Below, piece by piece: positions 10,801 to 17,887 of a stretch of 64,000 nt of DNA; position 1 is the stretch's first letter; each line of letters begins with the position of its first letter. The translations under genes were made by a program, and so were the position numbers. The stretch lies in assembly GCA_020831845.1 (NCBI GenBank), contig JAFIFV010000075.1:62001-126000 (forward strand). The letters run 5' to 3'. The DNA comes from Ectothiorhodospiraceae bacterium. Its GTDB lineage: Bacteria; Pseudomonadota; Gammaproteobacteria; Nitrococcales; Aquisalimonadaceae. The notes below the pieces were generated by a model, which searched no databases, was not told the origin of the DNA, and saw only the letters and a list, made by a program, of their open reading frames with translations.

Positions 10801-11420
10801 AGTATCAGGGAGGCAAAAGCGGTCGCGGGTATCCACCAGGAGGTGCCGGAGGGGACGCCCTCTTCGCCAGGAGGGCGGGCATGTTCGTAAAACACAAGGC
10901 CAAGGAGCAGAAAGAGCGTCAGCGCCGGCACGCTGATGTAGGTTTGCGACAAGGGCGCATTGCCAGACGGCGTTAACGTGACGAGCAGCAGAAGCAGGGC
11001 CGGCCAACCCACCAACGGAAGCAGGGCGAGTTGTCGGAGCCGTTCCCTCGGAAACGGCCGCAGCAACATCATCCCGCCTGCCAGCATCATCGGTGAAGCC
11101 AGCCAGAACGCAGGCTGAGCAGACCACAGAAACAGGCCGACGGGAAACAGCAGCAGCGCCAGCAGCCCGAAAGGCCGGCCGACAGCCCACGACGCGAGCT
11201 GCGCGGAAAGCAGGCCTGCCGCGAGCAACCCCAGTGACAGCGCGACCACGGACAAGCCCCGGTCCCACCAGTCGACCAGCTCCACGCTTCCGGGCAGAAA
11301 ACCGAGGCCGGTCGCCGGAACGAGCAGCGCATAGGTGAGACAACACAGCGGGATGACGACCGGCAAGGAAGACGGTCGCCGGCTGTTGACGATGAACGGA
11401 CCCACCCCACCGTTCTGCAT
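7848..11420 (-). CDS. membrane sensor histidine kinase with PAS and GAF domains
   Basis: A 1190-residue inner-membrane kinase. The first ~260 residues contain about eight hydrophobic helices, then a short coiled coil (AAEERIRQAEQELELAGRE). Next come PAS (about 285-395), PAS (about 400-515), GAF (about 545-715), PAS (about 720-830), PAS (about 835-950) and the kinase core. The phospho-acceptor His lies in FIASHDLQEPLR. The ATP-binding domain has the N box LIANAIKF, the G1 box DNGIGI and the G2 box GLGMGLAI. There is no receiver of its own, so it likely signals to the two regulators just downstream. The PAS/GAF set suggests redox, light or small-molecule input, but no cofactor residue is obvious. 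The start is ATG at 11420. Confidence 0.92.
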   Translation of the reverse strand: MQNGGVGPFIVNSRRPSSLPVVIPLCCLTYALLVPATGLGFLPGSVELVDWWDRGLSVVALSLGLLAAGLLSAQLASWAVGRPFGLLALLLFPVGLFLWSAQPAFWLASPMMLAGGMMLLRPFPRERLRQLALLPLVGWPALLLLLVTLTPSGNAPLSQTYISVPALTLFLLLGLVFYEHARPPGEEGVPSGTSWWIPATAFASLILITLLFMLFLSNADRESAQALLAGGVLIGLLVATSLHLLLLSRLSAGAARAAEERIRQAEQELELAGREQRRLVDRLADTLEGLGDAFLMLDAAGRILYRNQQGDRLFPSNGGHDEGKPFWDTDGIGGSPALRKAAERVLAGRVPETLELRDDRLATWLELRVFPTEDGLALYGRDVSGRRETLDAMRVQAQIIDQMHDAVIGVDTQGRLSIWNRGAQRLFGTPQERALGMPLRNLFPDGDDQSASLLQDLLHEDAREVETVMKAAGGESRSVWLSSSRLNGSRGEEVGVLLLIMDISQRKQGEQQVARALAKAHAYAEQLRGLASLSTELGALTSVDDVLQRVVEKGRRLVGVHQAAITVLPEGNWGNATSRVALSEKYADYRRYDRPMAGAGIYRLVIEQNRSMRMKQAELEAHPAWRGFEDQGGLHPPMRGWLAVPLVLHNGENLGVLQFSDRYRGEFSADDEAVAQQLAQMAAVAVQNHRLLQQLRATQERMQQQAGFMTAIAQSLGEGVMVLDTEGRVEMLNVAGERLLGRSADALRGTLPWPSLNVEPPDADALYRGLELTLMREQGQALVLHVVASTLRGVAFRSGTVLIMRDVTKEKESLRQLEERERFFRLSSEIMLISAPDGTVLHVNDAFQAVLGYPPEEVLGRIGAYFVVPEDREQVTLRIRELHAGANAVQIEVRHPRVDGELIWLDWRATLGPDGQVFAVGRDVTERKAAAAVLTQTLEHLEARNRELQDFAFIASHDLQEPLRKIQAFSDRLMQRHAERLDDQGQDYLQRMHGATSRMQGLLDSLLSYSRVTSHGAEFRQEDLGVLADEVLQDLEELVHRTGAHIAVEPLFFAQVDPAQFRQMLQNLIANAIKFQPPGQTAEVRIGSEEALPFRRLSARGRFEQVAARTLVVADNGIGIEPKYRDRIFAPFRRLHGRQQYEGLGMGLAIVRRIVERHGGTISVGSGAGGGSVFRIALPLRQPQHARAPE

Positions 11421-11495
11421 CGGTCAACCCGCTTGGCGATGACACGTGATTCACAGTGCCGTGCGGAACGAAGGCGGTCAAGGAAAACCATCCAC

Positions 11496-11527
11496 AAAAA
11501 AAGCCCGCTCGATGTCGAGCGGGCTTT
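11496..11527 (-). terminator. intrinsic terminator of tRNA-Glu
   Basis: A 13-bp perfect stem (AAAGCCCGCTCGA against TCGAGCGGGCTTT, 2-base centre) is followed on the minus strand by a run of T residues. It lies 8 bases past the 3' end of tRNA-Glu and upstream of the sensor kinase start. Confidence 0.9.
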
Positions 11528-11535
11528 CGGTGTAG

Positions 11536-11611
11536 TGGCGTCCCCTAGGGGATTCGAACCCCTGTCGCCGCCGTGAAAGGGCGGTGTCCTAGGCCTCTAG
11601 ACGAAGGGGAC
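11536..11611 (-). tRNA. tRNA-Glu (UUC anticodon)
   Basis: A 76-nt cloverleaf reads from GTCCCCTTCG at the 5' end to a genome-encoded CCA. Acceptor arms GTCCCCT/AGGGGAC pair, the T loop is GTTCGAATC, and the anticodon loop CTTTCAC centres on TTC, which reads GAA/GAG glutamate codons. It has its own sigma70 promoter upstream and a terminator downstream, so it is a single-gene unit. Confidence 0.96.
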
Positions 11612-11641
11612 GCAGACCCTGGCCTAGCCAAGATGTGCGGC

Positions 11642-11670
11642 ATAATACGGAGGCACTTCCCCGCTGTCAA
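11642..11670 (-). promoter_or_regulatory. sigma70 promoter of tRNA-Glu
   Basis: On the minus strand a perfect -35 box TTGACA is separated by 17 bases from the -10 box TATTAT, about 30 bases before the tRNA 5' end. A G/C-rich discriminator (GCCGCAC) follows, as expected for a stringently controlled stable-RNA promoter. Confidence 0.88.
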
Positions 11671-11674
11671 GCGA

Positions 11675-11703
11675 GCCCGGGCACCAATTCCTGATGCCCG
11701 GGC
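11675..11703. terminator. hairpin after the TRAP transporter operon
   Basis: GCCCGGGCA (11675-11683) pairs perfectly with TGCCCGGGC (11695-11703) across 11 bases, just downstream of the dctM stop. There is no clear U tract on the minus strand, so it may act as a weak or Rho-assisted terminator. It lies directly before the tRNA promoter. Confidence 0.55.
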
Positions 11704-11708
11704 CTGCG

Positions 11709-13019
11709 TCACATCAACACGCTCGGCAGCCACAACGCGATGGCCGGGAACAGCACGATCAGGAACAGTCCGAACAGCTCTACCAGAGTGTACGGAATGA
11801 CCGAGCGGTAGATATCCCCCATCGTCACGCTTGGTGGCGCCACACCCTTCAGGTAGAACAGGTTGAAGCCGAACGGCGGCGTCATGTAGCCGATTTCCAT
11901 CATCACGATGAACAGGATGCCGAACCAGATCGGATCGAACCCCATGGCGGTGACGATGGGCAGGAACACCGGCAACGTGATCAGCATGATGCCCAGCGGA
12001 TCCAGCACCATGGCCAACAGGAAAATGACCACCATCATGAACAGCAGCGTGCCATAGGGCCCACCCGGGATATAGGACATCAGGTCCGCTATCAGCGCCT
12101 GGGCACCCATGGCGTTGTAGGCGGTACTGAACGCATGGGCCGCAAACAGTATCCACATGATCATGCCGGTGAGCTTGAAGGTCCTGACGGAGGATTCCTT
12201 CAGCAGACTCCATGAGATCTTGCGGTATACAATGGCGGAGATCAGTGCACCCAGCACACCCATGGCAGCAGCCTCCGTGGGCGTCGTGATCCCGGCGAAG
12301 ATCGAGCCCAACACCATGACCACGATGACAACCGGCAGAACCACTGCGCGAAGCGCCAACAGCCTCTCTCGCCAGCCTCCCCGTTCCTCCTCCGGCATGG
12401 CCGGTGCCAGATGTGGCTGCAGGTAGCAGCGGATACCGATGTACAGGGACACCAGCACCATCAGCATCAACCCCGGGATAATGCCTGCGGCGAACAGTTT
12501 GCCGATGGAAACGCCTGTGATCAGGGAGTACAGGATCATGATGATGCTGGGTGGAATCAGAATCCCCCAGCCGCCGCCGGCGTTGATCGCACCCAGCGCC
12601 ATTTCCTTGTCATAGCCACGCTCCAGCATGTGGGGCAGTGCAATCGTGCCCATGCTGACGACCGCCGCACCGCTGATGCCACACATGGCGCCGAATATGG
12701 CGCAGATGACCACGGTGCCGATGGCGAGACCACCGCGCACCCCCGCCCACCAGACGTACATCATGTGGTAAAGGTCTCTCGCGACCCCTGCCCTTTCCAG
12801 CAGCATGGCCATGTAGATGAACAGCGGTATCGCCACCAGTGAGAAACTGTTCATGCTGCCCCACATCCGCGAGGCGACCATATAGAAAGCGTGCGGCCCC
12901 CAGGTGAAGTAGAGGAAAATCACGGAGATGCCGCCCAGCACGAAAGCCAACGGCAAGCCCAGCAGCAGGAAGAACAGAAGCGAGCCGAAGAACAACAGGG
13001 TGAGAATTTCCATGCTCAC
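11709..13019 (-). CDS. dctM: TRAP transporter large permease (DctM family)
   Basis: The 436-residue inner-membrane subunit catalyses Na+-driven uptake of an organic acid delivered by the periplasmic binding protein. It is highly hydrophobic, with about 12 membrane segments, and carries typical DctM text (GAMCGISGAAVVSMGTIALP near 110-130, GGGWGILIPPSIIMILYSL, TPTEAAAMGVLGAL). Length matches the family (~430). Its start overlaps the small permease stop by 4 bp (ATGA), so the two are translationally coupled. The substrate cannot be told from the sequence; C4-dicarboxylates are the classic case, but many DctM proteins carry other carboxylates. Confidence 0.93.
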   Translation of the reverse strand: MSMEILTLLFFGSLLFFLLLGLPLAFVLGGISVIFLYFTWGPHAFYMVASRMWGSMNSFSLVAIPLFIYMAMLLERAGVARDLYHMMYVWWAGVRGGLAIGTVVICAIFGAMCGISGAAVVSMGTIALPHMLERGYDKEMALGAINAGGGWGILIPPSIIMILYSLITGVSIGKLFAAGIIPGLMLMVLVSLYIGIRCYLQPHLAPAMPEEERGGWRERLLALRAVVLPVVIVVMVLGSIFAGITTPTEAAAMGVLGALISAIVYRKISWSLLKESSVRTFKLTGMIMWILFAAHAFSTAYNAMGAQALIADLMSYIPGGPYGTLLFMMVVIFLLAMVLDPLGIMLITLPVFLPIVTAMGFDPIWFGILFIVMMEIGYMTPPFGFNLFYLKGVAPPSVTMGDIYRSVIPYTLVELFGLFLIVLFPAIALWLPSVLM

Positions 13020-13567
13020 AGCTGATTCTCCCCCGGTGCGTCGTCGGAATCCTGAGGCAGGACCTGACCGATATTCAGAAGAATGAAAATGTCATTCAGC
13101 AATTTCACGATCCCCTGCAGCAAGAGCAGCCCGGCACCCAGCGGAATCATCAACTTCACCGGATACAGCGGCGGGTTCCATGCGGACTGGGAGGTTTCAA
13201 GACGCTCCAGTGACTCCCAAGCCAGTTGCGAACCGAACCAGAGCAGCACGCCAAGGAACAGAAAGAACAGAATGGACGTGAAGATATCCACCGCAGCCTT
13301 CACGCGAGGCGGGAATCGCATATACAGGATATCGACGCTCACATGCCCGTTGTGGGCCATCAGGTAGCCGCCAGCCAACACGGCATAGGCACCGAAAAGC
13401 ATCTGTGTCAGCTCGACGGTCCAGACCGTCGGCGAGCGCAGCATGTAGCGGAAGAAGACTTCCAGCAGAAGAAAAACGAACATGAAGAAGACCAGGTACG
13501 AAACCCAGCTTCCCAGTCTGTCATTGAGCCAGGTGACCGCTCGCATTACAGCCTGGAGGGCACGCAT
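13016..13567 (-). CDS. dctQ: TRAP transporter small permease (DctQ family)
   Basis: A 183-residue membrane protein with four predicted helices and the DctQ pattern (FRYMLRSPTVWTVELTQMLF, VDILYMRFPPRVKAAVD). It pairs with DctM to form the transporter's membrane unit. It starts at an ATG at 13567 and overlaps dctM by 4 bp. It lies 131 bp downstream of the binding-protein gene, with a strong hairpin in the gap that probably lowers permease expression relative to the binding protein. Confidence 0.9.
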   Translation of the reverse strand: MRALQAVMRAVTWLNDRLGSWVSYLVFFMFVFLLLEVFFRYMLRSPTVWTVELTQMLFGAYAVLAGGYLMAHNGHVSVDILYMRFPPRVKAAVDIFTSILFFLFLGVLLWFGSQLAWESLERLETSQSAWNPPLYPVKLMIPLGAGLLLLQGIVKLLNDIFILLNIGQVLPQDSDDAPGENQL

Positions 13568-13658
13568 GAAACCTCCGACCTACCTCAGGGAGAATTGAGA
13601 CTCGCCGGCCATGCTCGTCCTGGGGACAAAACAGACCGCTCCTTCGTTATATGGGATA

Positions 13659-13688
13659 GCTGCCCGACGCGAATCCGCGCCGGGCAGC
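13659..13688 (-). promoter_or_regulatory. hairpin between dctP and dctQ, likely attenuator or mRNA stabiliser
   Basis: GCTGCCCG pairs with CGGGCAGC around a 14-base centre that contains a further short GCG/CGC pairing. It lies just after the dctP stop within the TRAP operon. Such hairpins commonly stop some transcripts or protect the upstream message, giving more binding protein than permease; this is inference here. Confidence 0.55.
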
Positions 13689-13698
13689 AAGGTCGGCC

Positions 13699-14739
13699 CT
13701 AGTCGAGATAACCCAATTCCGTCAGGAACTTCTCGAGCATGTCCATCGCCTTGGCGGCCTTGTCGCCCTTGGCGCGCTCGTTGTCCCAGACCTTTGCCGC
13801 AGCTTCGTTCATTGCCGAGAGAACCTCATCGGGCATCTGCATCAGCTGGACACCTTCTTCGGCCATGGCCTGAGCCAGGGTGATCTCTTCCTTGTACTGG
13901 TACTCGATGGTGCGGAGGTAGAACTGCTCGTCCAGAGTCTGGATGAGGATTTCACGCACGTCCTCCGGCAGCTTGTCCATGGCCTCCTGGTTGATGATGA
14001 ACACGTCGATACCGCCGAGATTCAGAGGCGGGCGAACGTGGTATTTCGCCACTTCATACAGGCTCATGCTCTTGGCACCCTGCACGGCACCCCAGTGCGC
14101 GCCATCCACCACGCCGGTGGAGAGTGCCTGGTAGAGCTCCTCACCCGGGATCATCGAAGCCGCGGCACCGGCATCCGTCAGGAAGCGCTGCAGCGTGCCC
14201 GAGGAGCGAATGTTCAGGCTCTGGAAGTCACGCAGACTTTCGATGGGCTCCTTCACCACCATCTCGGTGGCGTACACCTTGTCCGTGGAGTAATACAGGC
14301 CGTACTGGGCGAAATCCTCCCGCAGCATCTCCTCGAAACCGAGATTTCTCCAGAAATACACCGCTTCCCAGACATCGCGGAACGCGTTCGGCAGACCGAA
14401 AGCGATGCCGGCCAGCTCGGAGCGATCCAGCACGTAGGCCGGGGAAATCGTACCCATCTGCACGATGCCACGCCGGGTGGCGTTGAAGATCTCGTTGGTG
14501 GGGAACAGCGCCCCGGCCTCGTAGAGATCGAGCTTCAACCGGCCGTCGGTACGTTCGAGCAGCCGGTCCCGGAGGAACTCAAGGCTGTCTGTATAAGAGG
14601 TACTGGCGCTGGGCCAGTGAGTCTGCACTCTCCAGGTCGTGGTATCCGCTGAGGAAACAGCGGGGAACATAGCCGCAGCCAACGCCACCGAGGCGACGGC
14701 CGCGGAACACTTCTTGAACAGGCCGGTAACTTTACGCAT
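13699..14739 (-). CDS. dctP: TRAP transporter periplasmic substrate-binding protein (DctP family)
   Basis: A 346-residue secreted binding protein. Residues 1-31 form a Sec signal peptide (basic MRKVTGLFKK, hydrophobic core, cut after VSSA). The mature part begins with a TTTWRVQTHWPSAS strand and shows DctP-family text (RRGIVQMGTISPAYV, STGVVDGAHWGAVQG, NQEAMDKLPEDVREIL). The dimer-forming C-terminal helix is present. Many family members use an Arg in the LNIRSSG region to hold the carboxylate, and that Arg is present. The ATG at 14739 follows a good GGAGGATC ribosome site. It is the first gene of the dctPQM operon. Confidence 0.92.
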   Translation of the reverse strand: MRKVTGLFKKCSAAVASVALAAAMFPAVSSADTTTWRVQTHWPSASTSYTDSLEFLRDRLLERTDGRLKLDLYEAGALFPTNEIFNATRRGIVQMGTISPAYVLDRSELAGIAFGLPNAFRDVWEAVYFWRNLGFEEMLREDFAQYGLYYSTDKVYATEMVVKEPIESLRDFQSLNIRSSGTLQRFLTDAGAAASMIPGEELYQALSTGVVDGAHWGAVQGAKSMSLYEVAKYHVRPPLNLGGIDVFIINQEAMDKLPEDVREILIQTLDEQFYLRTIEYQYKEEITLAQAMAEEGVQLMQMPDEVLSAMNEAAAKVWDNERAKGDKAAKAMDMLEKFLTELGYLD

Positions 14740-15060
14740 TGCTGATCCTCCAGAGGGGATAATTATATTTTTTTCTTGCTTTCTCGTTATTTACACAAAA
14801 ATGGCGACGGAGCCCCGAGTAGCTACGGTCCCTGTCGCCTGGTTTGAGACTATGCAGCCCCCAGGCGGGTGTCAAGCGACAATGCTGTATGTCGGAATGG
14901 CGTTTCATTTTTTTTGAAACAGCGTTTCACATAGCTGCAGACCGCTTTCCAGTGCGCTTCTGCTATGCTGTGGGCACTTGAAAAACACGGGATGAAGCAC
15001 CTGCGCAACGCATCCGCAGTGGCATCCCCGTGCCTCCAATCAACGCCACGGGAACTCGGT
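14740..15060. promoter_or_regulatory. divergent intergenic region between dctP and the damX-like gene
   Basis: About 320 bp, more A/T rich near dctP. On the minus strand a TATAAT box (14762-14767) could serve dctP, but I see no well-spaced -35. A GTTTCA half-site occurs at 14902-14907, inverted at 14915-14920 (TGAAAC) and again at 14924-14929; this looks like an operator and could control the TRAP operon, the damX-like gene or both. A 7-bp stem CGCCTGG/CCAGGCG also lies here. I see no additional gene; an in-frame ATG at 14965 could extend the damX-like gene but lacks support. Confidence 0.45.
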
Positions 15061-16659
15061 ATGGAACTGGATGAACTGCAACTACGTGAACTGGGCCTGG
15101 ATCGCCAGCCCTTCGATGAGCACACCAGCCTCCAGGATCCGGATATCGAAGCCCGCGTCGGCACCATTCTTCAATTGCTGCAAACCGGCAACCGGATCGT
15201 TCTGGTTACGGGCCCGATCGGTGTCGGAGTCAGCCAACTATTGCAGAACGTCGAGCACAGCGCGGGCGGCGTGCTGCGCTTTCTCAGCCTCGATGGAGAA
15301 GACCGGCTGACGCCGGACGACATCGCCCATGCCTGCCTGGAAGCATTCGATCTGCCACCTGCTCCGGTGACCTCCGGGCCGCGCTTGCTGGCGTACATCG
15401 CTGACCGCCTGGAAGGGCTGGTGCAGGCCGGCGAACGGCCCACGCTGGTCGTGGACAACGCCCACGATCTCTCGACCGACGCCATGGATGCCCTTCTGGA
15501 GCTGCAAGGCATCCGTCCGGAAGGCCAGACACGCTCAGGGCCCTCTCTGCTGCTGGCCGGAGCGCCAGAGCTTGAGAATGCCCTGCAGGAGACCATGCGG
15601 GAGAACGACCGCGGCTGGGTATTCCAACTCGAACCCTGGACGGTGGACCAGGTGGCCGCCTATATAGAAACCGGGCTGGAGCGGGCCGGCGACACCGACG
15701 GTCGCGTTACGCGACTGCTTGATCCGGAAGAGATCCACGCGCTCTCCGGCGGCTATCCTGCGCAGGTTCGCGCTGCGTGCATCCAGGCCCTGTCAAGCCC
15801 CCGCAGCCATCGCGCCACCCGTCCCGCAGGGGGGCTGCTGTCGGCGTTGCCGGCGATCAGGCTACCAGCGTTCGACCTGACAGGAGCACGACTGCCGGCT
15901 TCCGTCTTCAATGCCCGTAATGGCTTCGTTGCAGGGGCAGCGGTGGTCGTGCTGCTCCTGCTGGTGGTCCTGCTGCGGCCTTCGGGTGACGATACTTTGC
16001 CTGAAGAGGACCTGGTGGTACCGCCGCGACCCACCTCTGTGGAGACCGAGCAGCGTGCGGAGCGTGCTCCTGAGCAGGAGGAGGAAGCAACCACCTCCCT
16101 TGACCTGAGTATCGGCCGCGACCTTCAAGCCGGTCCGTCACTGGATGACGACGGCCACATCGCCGAAGCCCCCCCTTCCGAGACCGAACCAGCGACTGCC
16201 CCGGAGCCCGAGCTGGCGGAGGACGACGCCCAGGAGGAGCAGCAGTCAACGCTGGAGGAAGAGCCGGAAATCGAGCGGCCACAAGTACGAGCGGAAGAGG
16301 ACGTGCAGACCGATGAGCCCGCCGCCCCGGATACCGAAGAAGAAACGGCCACCGCCAGCGTGGAGGCCAGCGAGGATGATGCGTGGCTGGAAAGCCGCAG
16401 CCCGGAACGCTACACCATTCAACTGGTTGCAGCCCACAACCCGCAGCCGCTTGCGGAGTTCGTATCCAGCCAGGCGAACAGCCTGGAAACAAGGGTGGTC
16501 ACTACCCGGCGCGACGGGCGTGACTGGTACGTGGTCGTGACTGGCGATTACGCAGGGCGTGACCAGGCCAGGGAGGCGCTGGAAGGATTACCATCGGAGC
16601 TGCGCCAGCAGGGAGCCTGGGTGCGCACCTTCGATTCCCTGCTGCAGGCCAGGCAATAA
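15061..16659 (+). CDS. damX: DamX-like SPOR-domain membrane protein with degenerate AAA domain
   Basis: A 532-residue protein with an N-terminal ExeA/AAA-like domain (about 1-270), one membrane helix (about 288-306, VVVLLLLVVLL), a long acidic Glu/Pro-rich linker and a C-terminal SPOR domain (about 455-530, YTIQLVAAHNPQPL). SPOR domains bind denuded septal peptidoglycan, so a role in cell division or envelope upkeep is likely, as for DamX. The P-loop reads GPIGVGVSQ, with Val57 where the Walker A Lys should be, and Walker B reads VVDNAH instead of DEAH, so ATP hydrolysis is doubtful. I chose the ATG at 15061 because domain similarity starts there; an ATG at 14965 adds 32 residues. Usual aroKB neighbours are absent. 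Confidence 0.78.
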   Translation: MELDELQLRELGLDRQPFDEHTSLQDPDIEARVGTILQLLQTGNRIVLVTGPIGVGVSQLLQNVEHSAGGVLRFLSLDGEDRLTPDDIAHACLEAFDLPPAPVTSGPRLLAYIADRLEGLVQAGERPTLVVDNAHDLSTDAMDALLELQGIRPEGQTRSGPSLLLAGAPELENALQETMRENDRGWVFQLEPWTVDQVAAYIETGLERAGDTDGRVTRLLDPEEIHALSGGYPAQVRAACIQALSSPRSHRATRPAGGLLSALPAIRLPAFDLTGARLPASVFNARNGFVAGAAVVVLLLLVVLLRPSGDDTLPEEDLVVPPRPTSVETEQRAERAPEQEEEATTSLDLSIGRDLQAGPSLDDDGHIAEAPPSETEPATAPEPELAEDDAQEEQQSTLEEEPEIERPQVRAEEDVQTDEPAAPDTEEETATASVEASEDDAWLESRSPERYTIQLVAAHNPQPLAEFVSSQANSLETRVVTTRRDGRDWYVVVTGDYAGRDQAREALEGLPSELRQQGAWVRTFDSLLQARQ

Positions 16660-16706
16660 GCCCTGGCCCTGCAATCCCTGGGCAGCACTGCCGGGCCTGA
16701 CCCGCC

Positions 16707-17624
16707 TCAGAGGGGGCGCTGCTGGTCCCAGTGAACGTAGTTCCGGCCCTGCTCCTTGGCGCGGTACAACGCCTGATCCACGCGCTGCAACAACCTCGCC
16801 GCCTGCTCCCCTGGCCAGGCCTGGGCCACACCCACGCTGACCGTGGTTTCAACCGTGCGCCCGTCGAATTCCAGCCGTATCGCATTCATCCGGCCACGGA
16901 TACGCTCCGCAGTGCGGCGAGCGCAGTCGATGGGCGTTTTCGGCATCACCAGCATGAACTCGTCCCCGGCGAAGCGGAACACCTGGTCGGTGGCGCGGAT
17001 CGTGCCGCGAAGCACGCGGGCCGCCTCCTTCAGCAGAGCATCCCCGGCGGCGTGACCCGCCGTATCATTCACGCGCTTGAAATCGTCCAGATCCAGCATC
17101 ACCACCGACAAGTCACCCCCGTAACGCTGCACCATGCCCAGTTCGCGCTCCAGGTCGTCATCCAGCGCCTTGCGGTTCAGCAGACCGGTGAGATGATCTT
17201 CACGAAGACTCCGCATGAGCACGCTGTGCTCATGCGCCGCGCGCAAGGGGTGCAACACCAGGGCGAGCGCCTCTTCCACCAGCGAGATTTCATCCTCGCG
17301 AAACCGCCGGCCGCGGCGAAGCTCCACCTCTCCCAGCACCGCGTCAGGGAGCTTGAGCCGGTACTGCAGCCGATGACGGGCCGAGGAGCCTAGGCTGATG
17401 CGCAGGTCCAGCGCCGGCTGGTGGTAACAGGCGCCATCGAATGGCACCTCGGAACCGAGCGTCTCCAGGAAGCGACGCACCAACACATCCAGATCCAGCT
17501 CGCCGGCCACGCTGGACAACAGGCGCCAACTGGCGGTGGGCATGACCCCGCGCTCGGCGGTCAACGGCAGGATACGGGCGGCACTGGTCTGTACTTCACG
17601 CCCAGGCAGCGTCAGACGCGTCAT
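16707..17624 (-). CDS. diguanylate cyclase (GGDEF family, AGDEF variant)
   Basis: A 305-residue soluble protein with an N-terminal region (about 1-140) that may be a divergent GAF-like sensor and a C-terminal GGDEF domain (about 145-300). The catalytic loop reads FAGDEF rather than GGDEF; the first Gly is replaced by Ala, a variant known to be active in some enzymes. An inhibitory RxxD (RATD) lies five residues before it, so product inhibition by c-di-GMP is expected. LTGLLNRKALDDDL and VVMLDLDDFKRVND are typical. I chose the ATG at 17624 for its AGGAG site seven bases upstream; longer in-frame starts lack one. It converges with the damX-like gene and stands alone next to the second FliK gene. 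Confidence 0.87.
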   Translation of the reverse strand: MTRLTLPGREVQTSAARILPLTAERGVMPTASWRLLSSVAGELDLDVLVRRFLETLGSEVPFDGACYHQPALDLRISLGSSARHRLQYRLKLPDAVLGEVELRRGRRFREDEISLVEEALALVLHPLRAAHEHSVLMRSLREDHLTGLLNRKALDDDLERELGMVQRYGGDLSVVMLDLDDFKRVNDTAGHAAGDALLKEAARVLRGTIRATDQVFRFAGDEFMLVMPKTPIDCARRTAERIRGRMNAIRLEFDGRTVETTVSVGVAQAWPGEQAARLLQRVDQALYRAKEQGRNYVHWDQQRPL

Positions 17625-17887
17625 CAAGAAACTCCTGTTCACAGGTTCTGACATCGGAAAAGCAAAGTACATGCCATTTATTTAATCTTTTTTATTTCAT
17701 TATGTTGCAAATCAACATTGATACTTTTTCTGTAGCAACGCATGTCTGACGGAAAACCGACGCCAATAGACTGTCGCCACCAGGCTACGTCGCCTCGTCA
17801 TCATTGCGCTACTGGACTCGCCCCGGACACTGGCGGTTACACTCAGCAATGCGGAATCAGTGCCGCCCACGCAAATGGAATCGACGC

